A stretch of DNA of 64,000 bases from Gammaproteobacteria bacterium. GTDB lineage: Bacteria > Pseudomonadota > Gammaproteobacteria > UBA6186 > Azoamicaceae. Where the stretch lies: assembly GCA_030431675.1 (NCBI GenBank), contig JAUIIV010000001.1:62001-126000 (forward strand). Reading direction: 5' to 3'. Position 1 is the first letter of the stretch; every line of letters starts with the position of its first letter. Below the pieces are notes generated by a model. It had not been told where the DNA came from. It made no database searches and saw only the letters and a program-made list of their open reading frames with translations. Position numbers and translations under genes: made by a program. This document shows, in pieces, positions 29,058 through 37,877 of the stretch.

Positions 29058-30635
29058 TCAAGAAGAGCCTACATTTTTAGCAGGTATACATTTATGATTA
29101 CTAGCATCCTTAACCCTTGATTGATTTGCATTTAAAGGTGCATTAGGATCTTGTTTATCAATCAAAAATACTAGCGGGATCATTGCAATAAAAAACAGAT
29201 TAATCATATAGTAGGTATCTACAACTGCTTGCATTTGTGCATATAAGTCTAGTTTTTGTCCAAGTACTTGCGCACCTAACAGATCAGTACCTTGCAGAGC
29301 CATGTTATTTAAATAGTCATTTACGGCATGATTGAACCTATTTATATATCCACCGAATATATTCCAGCAACGTTGTGTATCACGAGCAAAAAATGTTGCC
29401 ACTATAGATATTCCTATGGACATCCCTATCGTTCTAGCCAAGCTAAATATTCCAGATGCCTCATTAAATAGTGCTTTAGGTAAAGTAGTGATTGACATAG
29501 TAGCTAGTGGAACAAAGATAAATCCTAGCCCTAAACCTTGCAAAATAGTCGGCCAAATCATCCACCATACATTCATATCTGAGTTTGCAAAAGTAGCAAA
29601 ATGTAAACCTATAATGTTTAGCCCTATACCAAACAATATAAGTTTTCGGGGTGGGAACACGCTTATTACTTTACCGACTAAAAGCATACTAATCACACTA
29701 GCAATACCACGTGGCGCCATTATCAACCCCATAGTAAATTCTGGATACTCAAACACATTGTTCATCATCATCGGCTGTACGTACATCGCGCCATATAAAC
29801 CTAGTCCAAAAAAAGCTACTATCAGACTAGAGGCTATAAAATTTTTATTTGTTATAACTGTTGGACTAAATAATGGGTTACTAGACAAAAAGGTATATAG
29901 CACAAAACCTAATAAACCTATTGCTGCTAGACCGCTAGAAAGTACAATTGCTGACGATTCAAACCAATTATCTGTCTCGCCTCTATCTAAGGTAAACTGT
30001 AATGCAGCTATTCCAACTGCTAAAATACAGTATCCATACCAATCAATCTTACGTTCTTTTAATACATCAGTTTCTTTAATTGCATACATTGCTAAGATAG
30101 TAGTTAGTAATCCTACAGGTAGGTTTATATAGAAATTCCAACGCCAACTTGCATACTCTGTTAGATAACCGCCAAGTGTTGGACCAAGTACTGGGCCTAT
30201 AGTTACCCCTGCGCCCCAAATTGACATTGCTTTACCGCGCTCCTCTGGCGGAAATGTATCTGCCATAATTGCTTGTGACAATGGGATCAAACTAGCACCA
30301 AAGGCACCCTGTAATGTTCTAAATAATACAATCTCTGTTAAATTTTGTGACAATCCGCAAAAGCCGGAGGTAACCGTAAACCCTGCAATAGATATAATTA
30401 AATATTTTTTTCTACCTATCTTGTCAGATAAGTATCCAGTTAAGGGAAGCATGATACCGGACGCTACTAGGTAACTTGTCAGGATCCATGTTATTTCATC
30501 TGGAGATGCAGAAAAACTACCCTGCATATCTGGCAAAGCTACATTTATAATTGTTATATCTAACACCTGCATGACTGCAGCACTCATGACCACAAAGATA
30601 ATTAATGGTCGATTCTCTTGTGATAGATTATTCAC
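29058..30635 (-). CDS. emrB: EmrB/QacA-type drug efflux MFS (DHA2, 14 TM)
   Basis: 525 residues. The signature VLDITIINVALPDMQGSF in TM1, LTGYLSDKIGRKK between TM2 and TM3, and motif C GPVLGPTLGGYLTE in TM5 mark a proton-driven DHA2 exporter. It starts with GTG (30635) that overlaps the emrA-type stop by 4 bases, showing a translationally coupled operon. It is convergent with the LplT-like gene (2 bases apart). The outer-membrane TolC partner is not in this window. Confidence 0.92.
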   Translation of the reverse strand: MNNLSQENRPLIIFVVMSAAVMQVLDITIINVALPDMQGSFSASPDEITWILTSYLVASGIMLPLTGYLSDKIGRKKYLIISIAGFTVTSGFCGLSQNLTEIVLFRTLQGAFGASLIPLSQAIMADTFPPEERGKAMSIWGAGVTIGPVLGPTLGGYLTEYASWRWNFYINLPVGLLTTILAMYAIKETDVLKERKIDWYGYCILAVGIAALQFTLDRGETDNWFESSAIVLSSGLAAIGLLGFVLYTFLSSNPLFSPTVITNKNFIASSLIVAFFGLGLYGAMYVQPMMMNNVFEYPEFTMGLIMAPRGIASVISMLLVGKVISVFPPRKLILFGIGLNIIGLHFATFANSDMNVWWMIWPTILQGLGLGFIFVPLATMSITTLPKALFNEASGIFSLARTIGMSIGISIVATFFARDTQRCWNIFGGYINRFNHAVNDYLNNMALQGTDLLGAQVLGQKLDLYAQMQAVVDTYYMINLFFIAMIPLVFLIDKQDPNAPLNANQSRVKDASNHKCIPAKNVGSS

Positions 30636-31639
30636 GGCAACACCCTTACTCGCACATTTGCACTTGTGCCAATACGTAAGGGATATTTATTATCTAAGTT
30701 TTTAATGAGTATTCTAACAGGAACACGTTGGGTTACTTTTACCCAATTACCAGTGGCATTCTGTGGCGGTAAGAGTGAAAATACTGTTCCTGATGCACCG
30801 CTAATGCTAATTATTTCCCCAATAAATTCTTTACCAGGGTACATATCTATCGCAATCGAGGCAGCTTGCCCTACCTGCATGTGATTCAACTGTGTCTCAT
30901 TATAATTAGCATCAACCCAAAATTCATTATTCGATATTATGGCAAACTGCTCAGTTCCCACTTCCATATACTGGCCGGTATACAGTATACAGTTGCTTAC
31001 TTGTCCATTTATTGGCGCATAGATCTTGGTATATGATAATTCTAATTGAGCACGCTCTAATTCTGCTATAGCGTATCTTACTTCCTCATTTTGATCTCCT
31101 AGCTTCCCTAAGTTTATGCGAGCCTGGGCTAGTGCTGCTAATGCTTCGTTATAGGTATCTTGTGCTGCTTCCAATTTAGTGGTTGCATCATCTTTATCTT
31201 CTGCCGGTAACACACCTTGATCTGCTAGTTTAACTACGCGTTCCGTATTTATCTTTTGATTTGCGAGATTAGCTTTTGCTTTCTGCGCTGCAGCCGCTGC
31301 TTGCTCAACACTTGCTGCAACTTCGCGTACTTCCTTTCCTGTCAATTCTAAATTTGCTTGCGCTTTGTTTACCGCTATTTTAAAAGGACGCTCATCAACT
31401 TCAAACAGCAAATCCCCTGCTTTGACATACTGATTATTATCAATATATATTTTTGTAATGGGTCCGGGTACTTGTGTAGCTATAGTTGCGTAATTAGCAC
31501 CAACATAGGCGTTATCTGTGCGCTCATAAGGACGTAGTATAAAATAGTATATACCAGCTAGACTAAGACATAACACTAATGCACTAAAATAAGATAGTAC
31601 ACGGTGATCCTTTATATAAGCTGATAGTTTGTTCATCAT
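30632..31639 (-). CDS. emrA: EmrA-type membrane fusion protein (HlyD family)
   Basis: 335 residues: one N-terminal membrane helix (VLSYFSALVLCLSLAGIYYFI), biotinyl-lipoyl halves around YVKAGDLLFEVDERPF and the coiled-coil hairpin (residues ~95-195, Ala/Gln rich), then the beta-barrel domain with YTGQYMEVGTEQF. It links the EmrB pump to a TolC-type channel. First gene of the pair; promoter must lie in 31640-31740. Confidence 0.92.
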   Translation of the reverse strand: MMNKLSAYIKDHRVLSYFSALVLCLSLAGIYYFILRPYERTDNAYVGANYATIATQVPGPITKIYIDNNQYVKAGDLLFEVDERPFKIAVNKAQANLELTGKEVREVAASVEQAAAAAQKAKANLANQKINTERVVKLADQGVLPAEDKDDATTKLEAAQDTYNEALAALAQARINLGKLGDQNEEVRYAIAELERAQLELSYTKIYAPINGQVSNCILYTGQYMEVGTEQFAIISNNEFWVDANYNETQLNHMQVGQAASIAIDMYPGKEFIGEIISISGASGTVFSLLPPQNATGNWVKVTQRVPVRILIKNLDNKYPLRIGTSANVRVRVLP

Positions 31640-31740
31640 TTTAGTTTAGTTATTTTAATACCTATTTGCTGGATATATTTTTACCTTTACCATTTTGTCA
31701 TCTAGAATAATAAGGTGTCATTTGAAAGCATGGACCCTGT

Positions 31741-33237
31741 ATGAAAAAAACAGAATTCGGCAAACTAAGAACAATTTTTTGGCCTATCCACAATTATGAA
31801 TTAAAGAAGCTTCTTCCTATGTTGTTCATGTTCTTCTTTATATCATTCAACTACAGCGTGGTACGTAATATTAAGGATGCGCTTGTAGTCACCGGGCCTG
31901 GTTCAGGCGCCGAAGTTATTCCTTACCTTAAACTGTATGGGGTAATTCCTGCAGCTTTAATATTCATGGTTATTTTTGCGAAGCTTAGTAATATACTCAG
32001 CAAACCTAACCTTTTCTATGTGTCAGTGGTACCTTTTATAATATTTTTTCTAGTTTTTGACTTAGTACTATATCCTGCTCGTGACGCTATTCATCCACAT
32101 GAGCTAGGTGAGCATTTGCAGAGTATTGCACCCCGTGGATTCTATGGCTTTATCGCTATGTTTAGAAACTGGAGCTTCTCGCTTTTTTACATTTTTGCAG
32201 AATTATGGGGTAGCGTGGTACTCTCTCTACTATTCTGGGGATTTGCAAACGACACAACCAAGATCGAAGAATCTAAAAGATTTTATGCTTTATTTGGTAT
32301 CGGTGCCAATATTGCTTTAGAATTCTCAGGTCTAGCCACTAAGCATTATGCATCTATACGTTCTGACTTACCTGCTGGGGTTGACCCTATGCAAGTAACA
32401 CTAGACGGTTTAACTATGCTATTTGCTTTTGCTGGAGTATGTGTAATTGCAATTTACTGGTGGATAAATCGCTACGTACTAACTGAAAGCAGATTCTATG
32501 ACCCTACCAAAGTTAAGAAAAAAGCAGCGAAACCTAAAATGTCGCTAATGGATAGCTTCAGGTACTTAACCCACTCTAAGTACATGGGGTATATCGCCAT
32601 TCTTGTGATTGCCTATGGGATCTCAATAAACCTAATTGAGGTGACTTGGAAAAACCAGGTAGGGATCCTCTACCCTAGCACCAATGAGTATTTGACGTTC
32701 ATGGGTAACTACAATAGAGCAGTTGCTTGGACCACTATCTTTATGATGCTCTTTGTAACTGGTAACGTATTACGAGTATTTGGTTGGAAAGTAGCTGCCT
32801 TGATTACACCTACAGTACTATTGGTTACGGGCTTAATTTTCTTTGCCCTAGTAATATTTATGGGCCAAGTTGAGTCTACTATCAGCGCAATGGGCACAAC
32901 CCCCCTAGTTGCAGCCGTACTCGTAGGCACCATCCAGAATGTCATGAGCAAGTCTTCCAAGTACTCCCTATTTGACCCAACTAAGGAAATGACGTATATC
33001 CCGCTTGATCAAGAATCTAAAGTCAAAGGTAAAGCTGCAATTGATGTAGTAGGCTCTCGTCTTGGAAAGGCTGGGGGATCATTTATTCAGCAGGGTCTAT
33101 TCACCTTTGTGGGACCATTGTCAGCTGTAACTCCACACATCGCTATAATAATATTCGGTATTATCAGCACTTGGATATATGCTGCTTCTAAGTTAAGTAA
33201 AGAATTTGCTTATAAATCTGAGCATCCTAGCAGCTAG
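31741..33237 (+). CDS. ATP/ADP translocase (Tlc / NTT family)
   Basis: 498 residues with about 12 membrane spans. FFISFNYSVVRNIKDALVVT, GSGAEVIPYLK, RFYALFGIGANIALEFSG and FDPTKEMTYIPLD are hallmarks of the bacterial/plastid nucleotide transporter family of Rickettsia and Chlamydia. These exchange host ATP for bacterial ADP across the inner membrane; some relatives carry other nucleotides or NAD, so the substrate is inferred from the overall match. It is the clearest sign of an obligate intracellular lifestyle in this window. Flanked by the drug pump and a small membrane ORF. Confidence 0.95.
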   Translation: MKKTEFGKLRTIFWPIHNYELKKLLPMLFMFFFISFNYSVVRNIKDALVVTGPGSGAEVIPYLKLYGVIPAALIFMVIFAKLSNILSKPNLFYVSVVPFIIFFLVFDLVLYPARDAIHPHELGEHLQSIAPRGFYGFIAMFRNWSFSLFYIFAELWGSVVLSLLFWGFANDTTKIEESKRFYALFGIGANIALEFSGLATKHYASIRSDLPAGVDPMQVTLDGLTMLFAFAGVCVIAIYWWINRYVLTESRFYDPTKVKKKAAKPKMSLMDSFRYLTHSKYMGYIAILVIAYGISINLIEVTWKNQVGILYPSTNEYLTFMGNYNRAVAWTTIFMMLFVTGNVLRVFGWKVAALITPTVLLVTGLIFFALVIFMGQVESTISAMGTTPLVAAVLVGTIQNVMSKSSKYSLFDPTKEMTYIPLDQESKVKGKAAIDVVGSRLGKAGGSFIQQGLFTFVGPLSAVTPHIAIIIFGIISTWIYAASKLSKEFAYKSEHPSS

Positions 33238-33278
33238 TAGGCGTAACAGCTACTGGCCGGATGCCCGGAGATAGATGA

Positions 33279-33452
33279 CTAAAGAACCAAATCAGATAGC
33301 TCTTTGCTATTTTCCAGATTGATATTTTGCTCAACGTGCTCCCTCTTTGTCGCAGCATAAATATTCTCAACGATTAGTATGCTAAGAAAACAAAATATTG
33401 ACACTATACTAAGTGCGATGCAGACTGAGAGGCCCATAGATAATTTTTGCAT
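33279..33452 (-). CDS. Small single-pass membrane protein, unknown
   Basis: 57-codon frame from ATG 33452 with AGGGA 7 bases upstream. Residues ~7-28 (GLSVCIALSIVSIFCFLSILIV) are strongly hydrophobic; the rest is polar (TKREHVEQNINLENSK). No family recognised. The good ribosome-binding site and TM segment support a real gene; conservation would be decisive. Confidence 0.5.
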   Translation of the reverse strand: MQKLSMGLSVCIALSIVSIFCFLSILIVENIYAATKREHVEQNINLENSKELSDLVL

Positions 33453-33645
33453 TGTTGTCCCTAATTTTTTTGTAGTGGTTTATTTTTAGTATTGCATATA
33501 TTTTTTGACCAAAAACCAAGCCAACGAAAAAAAAGCAGATCTCGCACACAATTATCTCTCTGCCAATAAAATATACAGCCCTTACGGAATTTTCTATTGC
33601 ATAGATAGATTTACATCTAGGCAATATTTATATTAATATCCTCCT

Positions 33646-34860
33646 ATGCTTGACTATATAGATGATAAATTGTACATCGAGGCAGTTTCTGCAGAATCAC
33701 TAGCAGATCAGTTTGCCACACCTTGCTTCGTATATTCCAAAAGTAGCATTTTGGATAATTATCGAGCCTATACTGACTCATTCCCTAGCCCACACAGGAT
33801 ATTTTATGCAGTTAAAGCAAACTCTAACCTGTCTATTCTACGGTTGCTAAATAGCCTAGGAGGTGGATTTGATTGTGTTTCAGGAGGCGAAATAGCTAGG
33901 GTAATCCAAGCAGGAGCAAACCCCAAGCAAATCATTTTTTCTGGAGTTGGCAAATCTGAGACAGAAATACGTACAGCTATTACCTTGGGGATACACAGTA
34001 TAAATATCGAGTCTAGCGGGGAATTAGATAGAATAGAGTATATTGCTAGCGAGCTCGGAAAGGACGTTCGCGTCGCTATTCGTATTAACCCTGACATAGA
34101 AGCTGATACCCATTCATATATAACTACTGGCACTAAAAAGGATAAATTTGGGGTTGCGCCTTTGCAGGCACTAGAACTTTGTGCCAAAATTAACTCCTGG
34201 CCTCACATCATCTTAGTTGGTATTAGCTGCCACATAGGCTCACAAATCAGCAGCATCAGTCCATTTGTCAATGCATTAGAGCAAATCCTAAATTTCGTAA
34301 ACTGCAACAAGTTGCAGTTGGAGTTTATAGATATCGGTGGGGGTTTGGGTGTTACTTATCAAGATGAAACCCCTCCAGCTATTAAAGAATATGCAAACTC
34401 AATTTTGAGCATACTTGGAGATAGTACGACATATCTAATCGTAGAGCCTGGTCGCTCGATTGTAGCTAATGCCGGAGTAATTTTAACACGGGTGGAATAT
34501 CTCAAGAATAATTTTGCTATCGTCGACGCCGGCATGAACGATCTAATTAGACCAGCACTATATGGCAGTTATCACAATATTATCCCAGCCTCTAGAAATG
34601 AGGATGAAACACACACCTACAATGTTGTTGGTCCAATATGTGAATCTGCAGACTTTTTAGGCAAGGACAGGAGCCTTACAGTCAAGCCGGGTGACCTATT
34701 GGCTATTCAATCTTGCGGGGCATATTGTGCAAGTGCCAGCTCTAATTACAACTCGAGACCCAGACCCGCAGAGATTATGGTTGATGGTGAAAACTGCACC
34801 TTAATTCGTAAACGCGAAACTATTGAACAATTATGGGAAAATGAACAATGCGATGTTTAG
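33646..34860 (+). CDS. lysA: Diaminopimelate decarboxylase
   Basis: PLP enzyme converting meso-diaminopimelate to lysine. Motifs: FYAVKANSN with the PLP Lys, HIGSQI, the glycine-rich IDIGGGLGVTY, EPGRSIVANAG, and ESADFLGKDR plus GAYCAS near the C-terminus. 404 residues, standard. No Shine-Dalgarno is evident. The lysA end overlaps the etfB start by 13 bases. Confidence 0.97.
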   Translation: MLDYIDDKLYIEAVSAESLADQFATPCFVYSKSSILDNYRAYTDSFPSPHRIFYAVKANSNLSILRLLNSLGGGFDCVSGGEIARVIQAGANPKQIIFSGVGKSETEIRTAITLGIHSINIESSGELDRIEYIASELGKDVRVAIRINPDIEADTHSYITTGTKKDKFGVAPLQALELCAKINSWPHIILVGISCHIGSQISSISPFVNALEQILNFVNCNKLQLEFIDIGGGLGVTYQDETPPAIKEYANSILSILGDSTTYLIVEPGRSIVANAGVILTRVEYLKNNFAIVDAGMNDLIRPALYGSYHNIIPASRNEDETHTYNVVGPICESADFLGKDRSLTVKPGDLLAIQSCGAYCASASSNYNSRPRPAEIMVDGENCTLIRKRETIEQLWENEQCDV

Positions 34861-35597
34861 TAGCAGTTAAACAGGTGATTGACCCTTACGTACATATACG
34901 TATTAATAAAGAACAAACAGCGGTTATACAAGAAAATGTAAAAATGGCAATGAACCCCTTTGACGAAATTGCTATGGAGGCAGCACTGCAGTTTAAAGAA
35001 CAAGGTATTATTTCTGAGGTAATAGCAGTCAGCATAGGGGCACCTGGTGTGCAAGAAACATTGCGTCAGGCATTAGCTAGAGGAGCTGACAAGGCCATTA
35101 TGGTTATGAGTGAGAAATCATATAATCCACTTAGCATAGCAAAGGTACTTGCCAAGATATCTAAACAACAGGAAGTAGATTTAGTGCTTATGGGTAAACA
35201 AGCCATTGATAATGACTGTAACCAGACTGGACAAATGTTAGCAGCTTTACTAGATTGGCCACAAGCTACTTTTGTTTCCAAGCTGCAATTGGAAAGCACC
35301 TCACTTATAGCAACTCGAGAAGTAGATGGTGGCTTAGAGACTTTAAAGTGTAAAATACCAGCAGTTGTTACTACTGATCTACGCTTAAATGAGCCAAGAG
35401 TGATTTCATTACCAAATATAATGCAAGCAAAAAAGAAACCTCTAACTGAAATAAGCATAGAAGACATGGGTTTAGAATTAAATAATCAGATTGCGACTAC
35501 TACTATCCAGCCTCCTCCAAAGCGTAAAGCAGGAGTAAAGCTTAATTCTGTGACAGAACTAGTAGATAAATTGCGTAATGAGGCAAAAATAATATGA
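34848..35597 (+). CDS. etfB: Electron transfer flavoprotein beta subunit
   Basis: 249 residues, start RCLVAVKQVIDPYVHIRI and AMNPFDEIAMEAALQFKE are EtfB hallmarks, with the AMP/FAD-contacting MGKQAIDNDCNQTGQMLA. ETF accepts electrons from acyl-CoA and other dehydrogenases. Its start lies inside lysA (13-base overlap), and its stop overlaps etfA by 4 bases (ATGA), so lysA-etfB-etfA are probably translated from one mRNA. Confidence 0.97.
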   Translation: MRCLVAVKQVIDPYVHIRINKEQTAVIQENVKMAMNPFDEIAMEAALQFKEQGIISEVIAVSIGAPGVQETLRQALARGADKAIMVMSEKSYNPLSIAKVLAKISKQQEVDLVLMGKQAIDNDCNQTGQMLAALLDWPQATFVSKLQLESTSLIATREVDGGLETLKCKIPAVVTTDLRLNEPRVISLPNIMQAKKKPLTEISIEDMGLELNNQIATTTIQPPPKRKAGVKLNSVTELVDKLRNEAKII

Positions 35598-36550
35598 TAT
35601 TAATAGTAGCTGAGCACAATAATACTGTTTTAAATAATGCTACTCTGCATGTAATTGAAGCTGCAAAAAAACTACAATTACCAATACATGTTTTAGTAGC
35701 TGGCAGCAAATGTACCGATGTAGTAAGTGCAGCTCAAGAATGTGCTGGTGTTCGCAAAGTATTAATCGCTGATAATGATGCATATGCTCACCAACTTGCA
35801 GAAAATGTCGCAAAGCTTATATACCAACTATCAACAGAATACAGCTATATCCTTGCTCCAGCTACATGCTTTGGTAAAGATATTCTACCTAGAGTTGCAG
35901 CTCTTTTAGATGTGGAGCAAATATCTGATATAACAGACATTATCAACCAGCAAACTTTTGTAAGACCAATATATGCTGGCAATGCTTATGCTACTGTAAC
36001 TACTAGCCTAAGTAAAAATGTTATTACAGTACGCGCCACCAGCTTTCCACTATGTGGCAGCCAAGATAAATGCGATACACAAGCAATAGATATTAATATC
36101 CCAGCAAGCAATACTGAGTTTATTAGCATCAACTCTACAGACACAGGCAAATTACCAGATTTAAATTCTGCTAAGATTGTCGTTGCTGGTGGGCGCGGTA
36201 TTAGCAGTAAAGATAAATTTACACTTATACAGCAGCTTGCTGAACAACTACATGCGGCTATTGGTGCCTCAAGAGCCGCAGTAGATGCTGGTTTTGTACC
36301 AAATGATCTACAAATTGGTCAAACTGGCAAAGTAGTAGCACCGGATCTATATATCGCTATTGGAATTTCTGGAGCAATTCAACACATCGCGGGTATGAAG
36401 GATAGCAAGGTGATTGTAGCAATTAATCGTGATCCAGATGCACCAATTTTTGATATTGCAGATTATGGCTTAGTGGCAGATTTGTTTGATGCAGTGCCAG
36501 AATTAATTGCCAGCTTATCTAAAGCAGAGCGATTAATATCATCTGAGTAA
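35594..36550 (+). CDS. etfA: Electron transfer flavoprotein alpha subunit
   Basis: 318 residues; the C-terminal FAD-binding domain is clear (VVAGGRGISSKDKF, GASRAAVDAGFVPNDLQIGQTGK, YIAIGISGAIQHIAGM, INRDPDAPIFDIADYGLV). It forms the heterodimer with EtfB and delivers electrons to ETF-QO (37.9 kb). Its last 88 bases overlap the end of the convergent membrane-protein gene. Confidence 0.97.
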   Translation: MILIVAEHNNTVLNNATLHVIEAAKKLQLPIHVLVAGSKCTDVVSAAQECAGVRKVLIADNDAYAHQLAENVAKLIYQLSTEYSYILAPATCFGKDILPRVAALLDVEQISDITDIINQQTFVRPIYAGNAYATVTTSLSKNVITVRATSFPLCGSQDKCDTQAIDINIPASNTEFISINSTDTGKLPDLNSAKIVVAGGRGISSKDKFTLIQQLAEQLHAAIGASRAAVDAGFVPNDLQIGQTGKVVAPDLYIAIGISGAIQHIAGMKDSKVIVAINRDPDAPIFDIADYGLVADLFDAVPELIASLSKAERLISSE

Positions 36551-37854
36551 ACTATTATAGATTTATGCTTTGCAGCACTATTATTACATACATATATAAC
36601 ATTTTTTGGCTCATTAGCATATTCTCTGGGAATACTCATACAATTTGCAAAAGCACTTCTTATAGTTGCATCTACTGATTTTGAATACTTATCTACCAAC
36701 AGTGGATTTATAATAGTATTGATTATTGCTGCCCCGTTCTCAGTTAAGTTATTAGCAAGCAAATTGAAATACTCTATTGTTAAAAGGTGTGCTGGTATAT
36801 GTGTGCTGTGTCCATAAGTATCAGCCACGATAATTGGAAATTTTATCTTGTTATGCAGCAAAAATTCACGTGCATCTTGCGCAATAAATTCTCCATTTAC
36901 TTTGTCTATAAAATACTTCTCTGATACTTTGTATAAATCTGGGTCTATATCAACATATGTAAAATAATTTGTGTAGTCACCAGAAGCTGATAATGAGAAC
37001 CCGCCAGCACCGAGCACTAGTATGTTATTATTACGCAAATGTAGATCAGAAAATATAATTTTTTTAATTATCTCTATATATTCGCTACCAGTATATGTAT
37101 CATGTGCTAGATATGAACTACCAGAGTTATTTAGCACTAACAATTTACCAACAGAATGATCTCTACTCGTGAATGGCTCTATTATCTGATAAGTATTATA
37201 TGCATTGCTATGCAATACATTACTATGCAAACCATATAGATTTGTTATGGCAATAAAAGGTACTAAAACAATTGTGCCCAATAGAACTGAGTGCCTGATG
37301 TTAGTAGATACCAATAATGCAGCGAGTATAAGCAGAATACAAGTTGTCAAAATTGTCCATGTAACACCTATATAATTCATTAAGACAATAGTGGTAAGAA
37401 TCGAGCCTAAAAAAGAACCAAGCGTACTAATATGTAATACCTTACTACCAATTTCTGAAGCTCTACATTCTGCAGAAAATAGATTCATCGTTATAGGTAG
37501 TGTTTGCCCTAATAAATATACTAAGGGCGCTGTAATAATAGATAAATATAATAAAAGGGCCCCGGTAGGTATTAACACAAAGAAGAATTGTACAAAGTTA
37601 TATGACAGCCCTACACCAATTAATACACTAGCTATAAGAAAATTACGCTGTAGGACTCCAGTATAATTGCCAACATACTGTCCACCACGCTTATAACCAT
37701 AAGCTAATGCTAGCAAGTACACAGCAATTATATAGCTGGTTACTTCAATACTCCCTCCCACTACGGGTAACAACTGACGTATAGTAATAATTTCAGTTGC
37801 TATGCTTACAAAGCCTTCTATTAAAATAACGCTGAATAAGATAAAATTGTGCAT
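36463..37854 (-). CDS. Spermidine synthase-like integral membrane protein
   Basis: 463 residues: about seven membrane helices (residues ~5-205), then a soluble Rossmann domain with NNILVLGAGGFSLSASGDY, TYVDIDPDLYKVSE, QDAREFLLHN and FPIIVADTYGH, which resembles the spermidine synthase fold. This membrane-fused class is common in proteobacteria but its reaction is largely unproven; true aminopropyl transfer should not be assumed. Located between etfA and ETF-QO, on the opposite strand; the 3' end runs 88 bases antisense into etfA. Confidence 0.82.
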   Translation of the reverse strand: MHNFILFSVILIEGFVSIATEIITIRQLLPVVGGSIEVTSYIIAVYLLALAYGYKRGGQYVGNYTGVLQRNFLIASVLIGVGLSYNFVQFFFVLIPTGALLLYLSIITAPLVYLLGQTLPITMNLFSAECRASEIGSKVLHISTLGSFLGSILTTIVLMNYIGVTWTILTTCILLILAALLVSTNIRHSVLLGTIVLVPFIAITNLYGLHSNVLHSNAYNTYQIIEPFTSRDHSVGKLLVLNNSGSSYLAHDTYTGSEYIEIIKKIIFSDLHLRNNNILVLGAGGFSLSASGDYTNYFTYVDIDPDLYKVSEKYFIDKVNGEFIAQDAREFLLHNKIKFPIIVADTYGHSTHIPAHLLTIEYFNLLANNLTENGAAIINTIINPLLVDKYSKSVDATIRSAFANCMSIPREYANEPKNVIYVCNNSAAKHKSIIVYSDDINRSALDKLAINSGTASNKSATKP

Positions 37855-37877
37855 GCAATGGAAATTATAGTACAGCT

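Noticed and set aside
29332..30132. 266-codon plus-strand frame
   Set aside because: Antisense shadow of the EmrB-type gene, which has clear MFS motifs; no motif or ribosome-binding site in this frame.
33409..33624. 71-codon minus-strand frame
   Set aside because: It overlaps the small ORF at 33279-33452 in another frame, lacks a ribosome-binding site, and its composition looks random.
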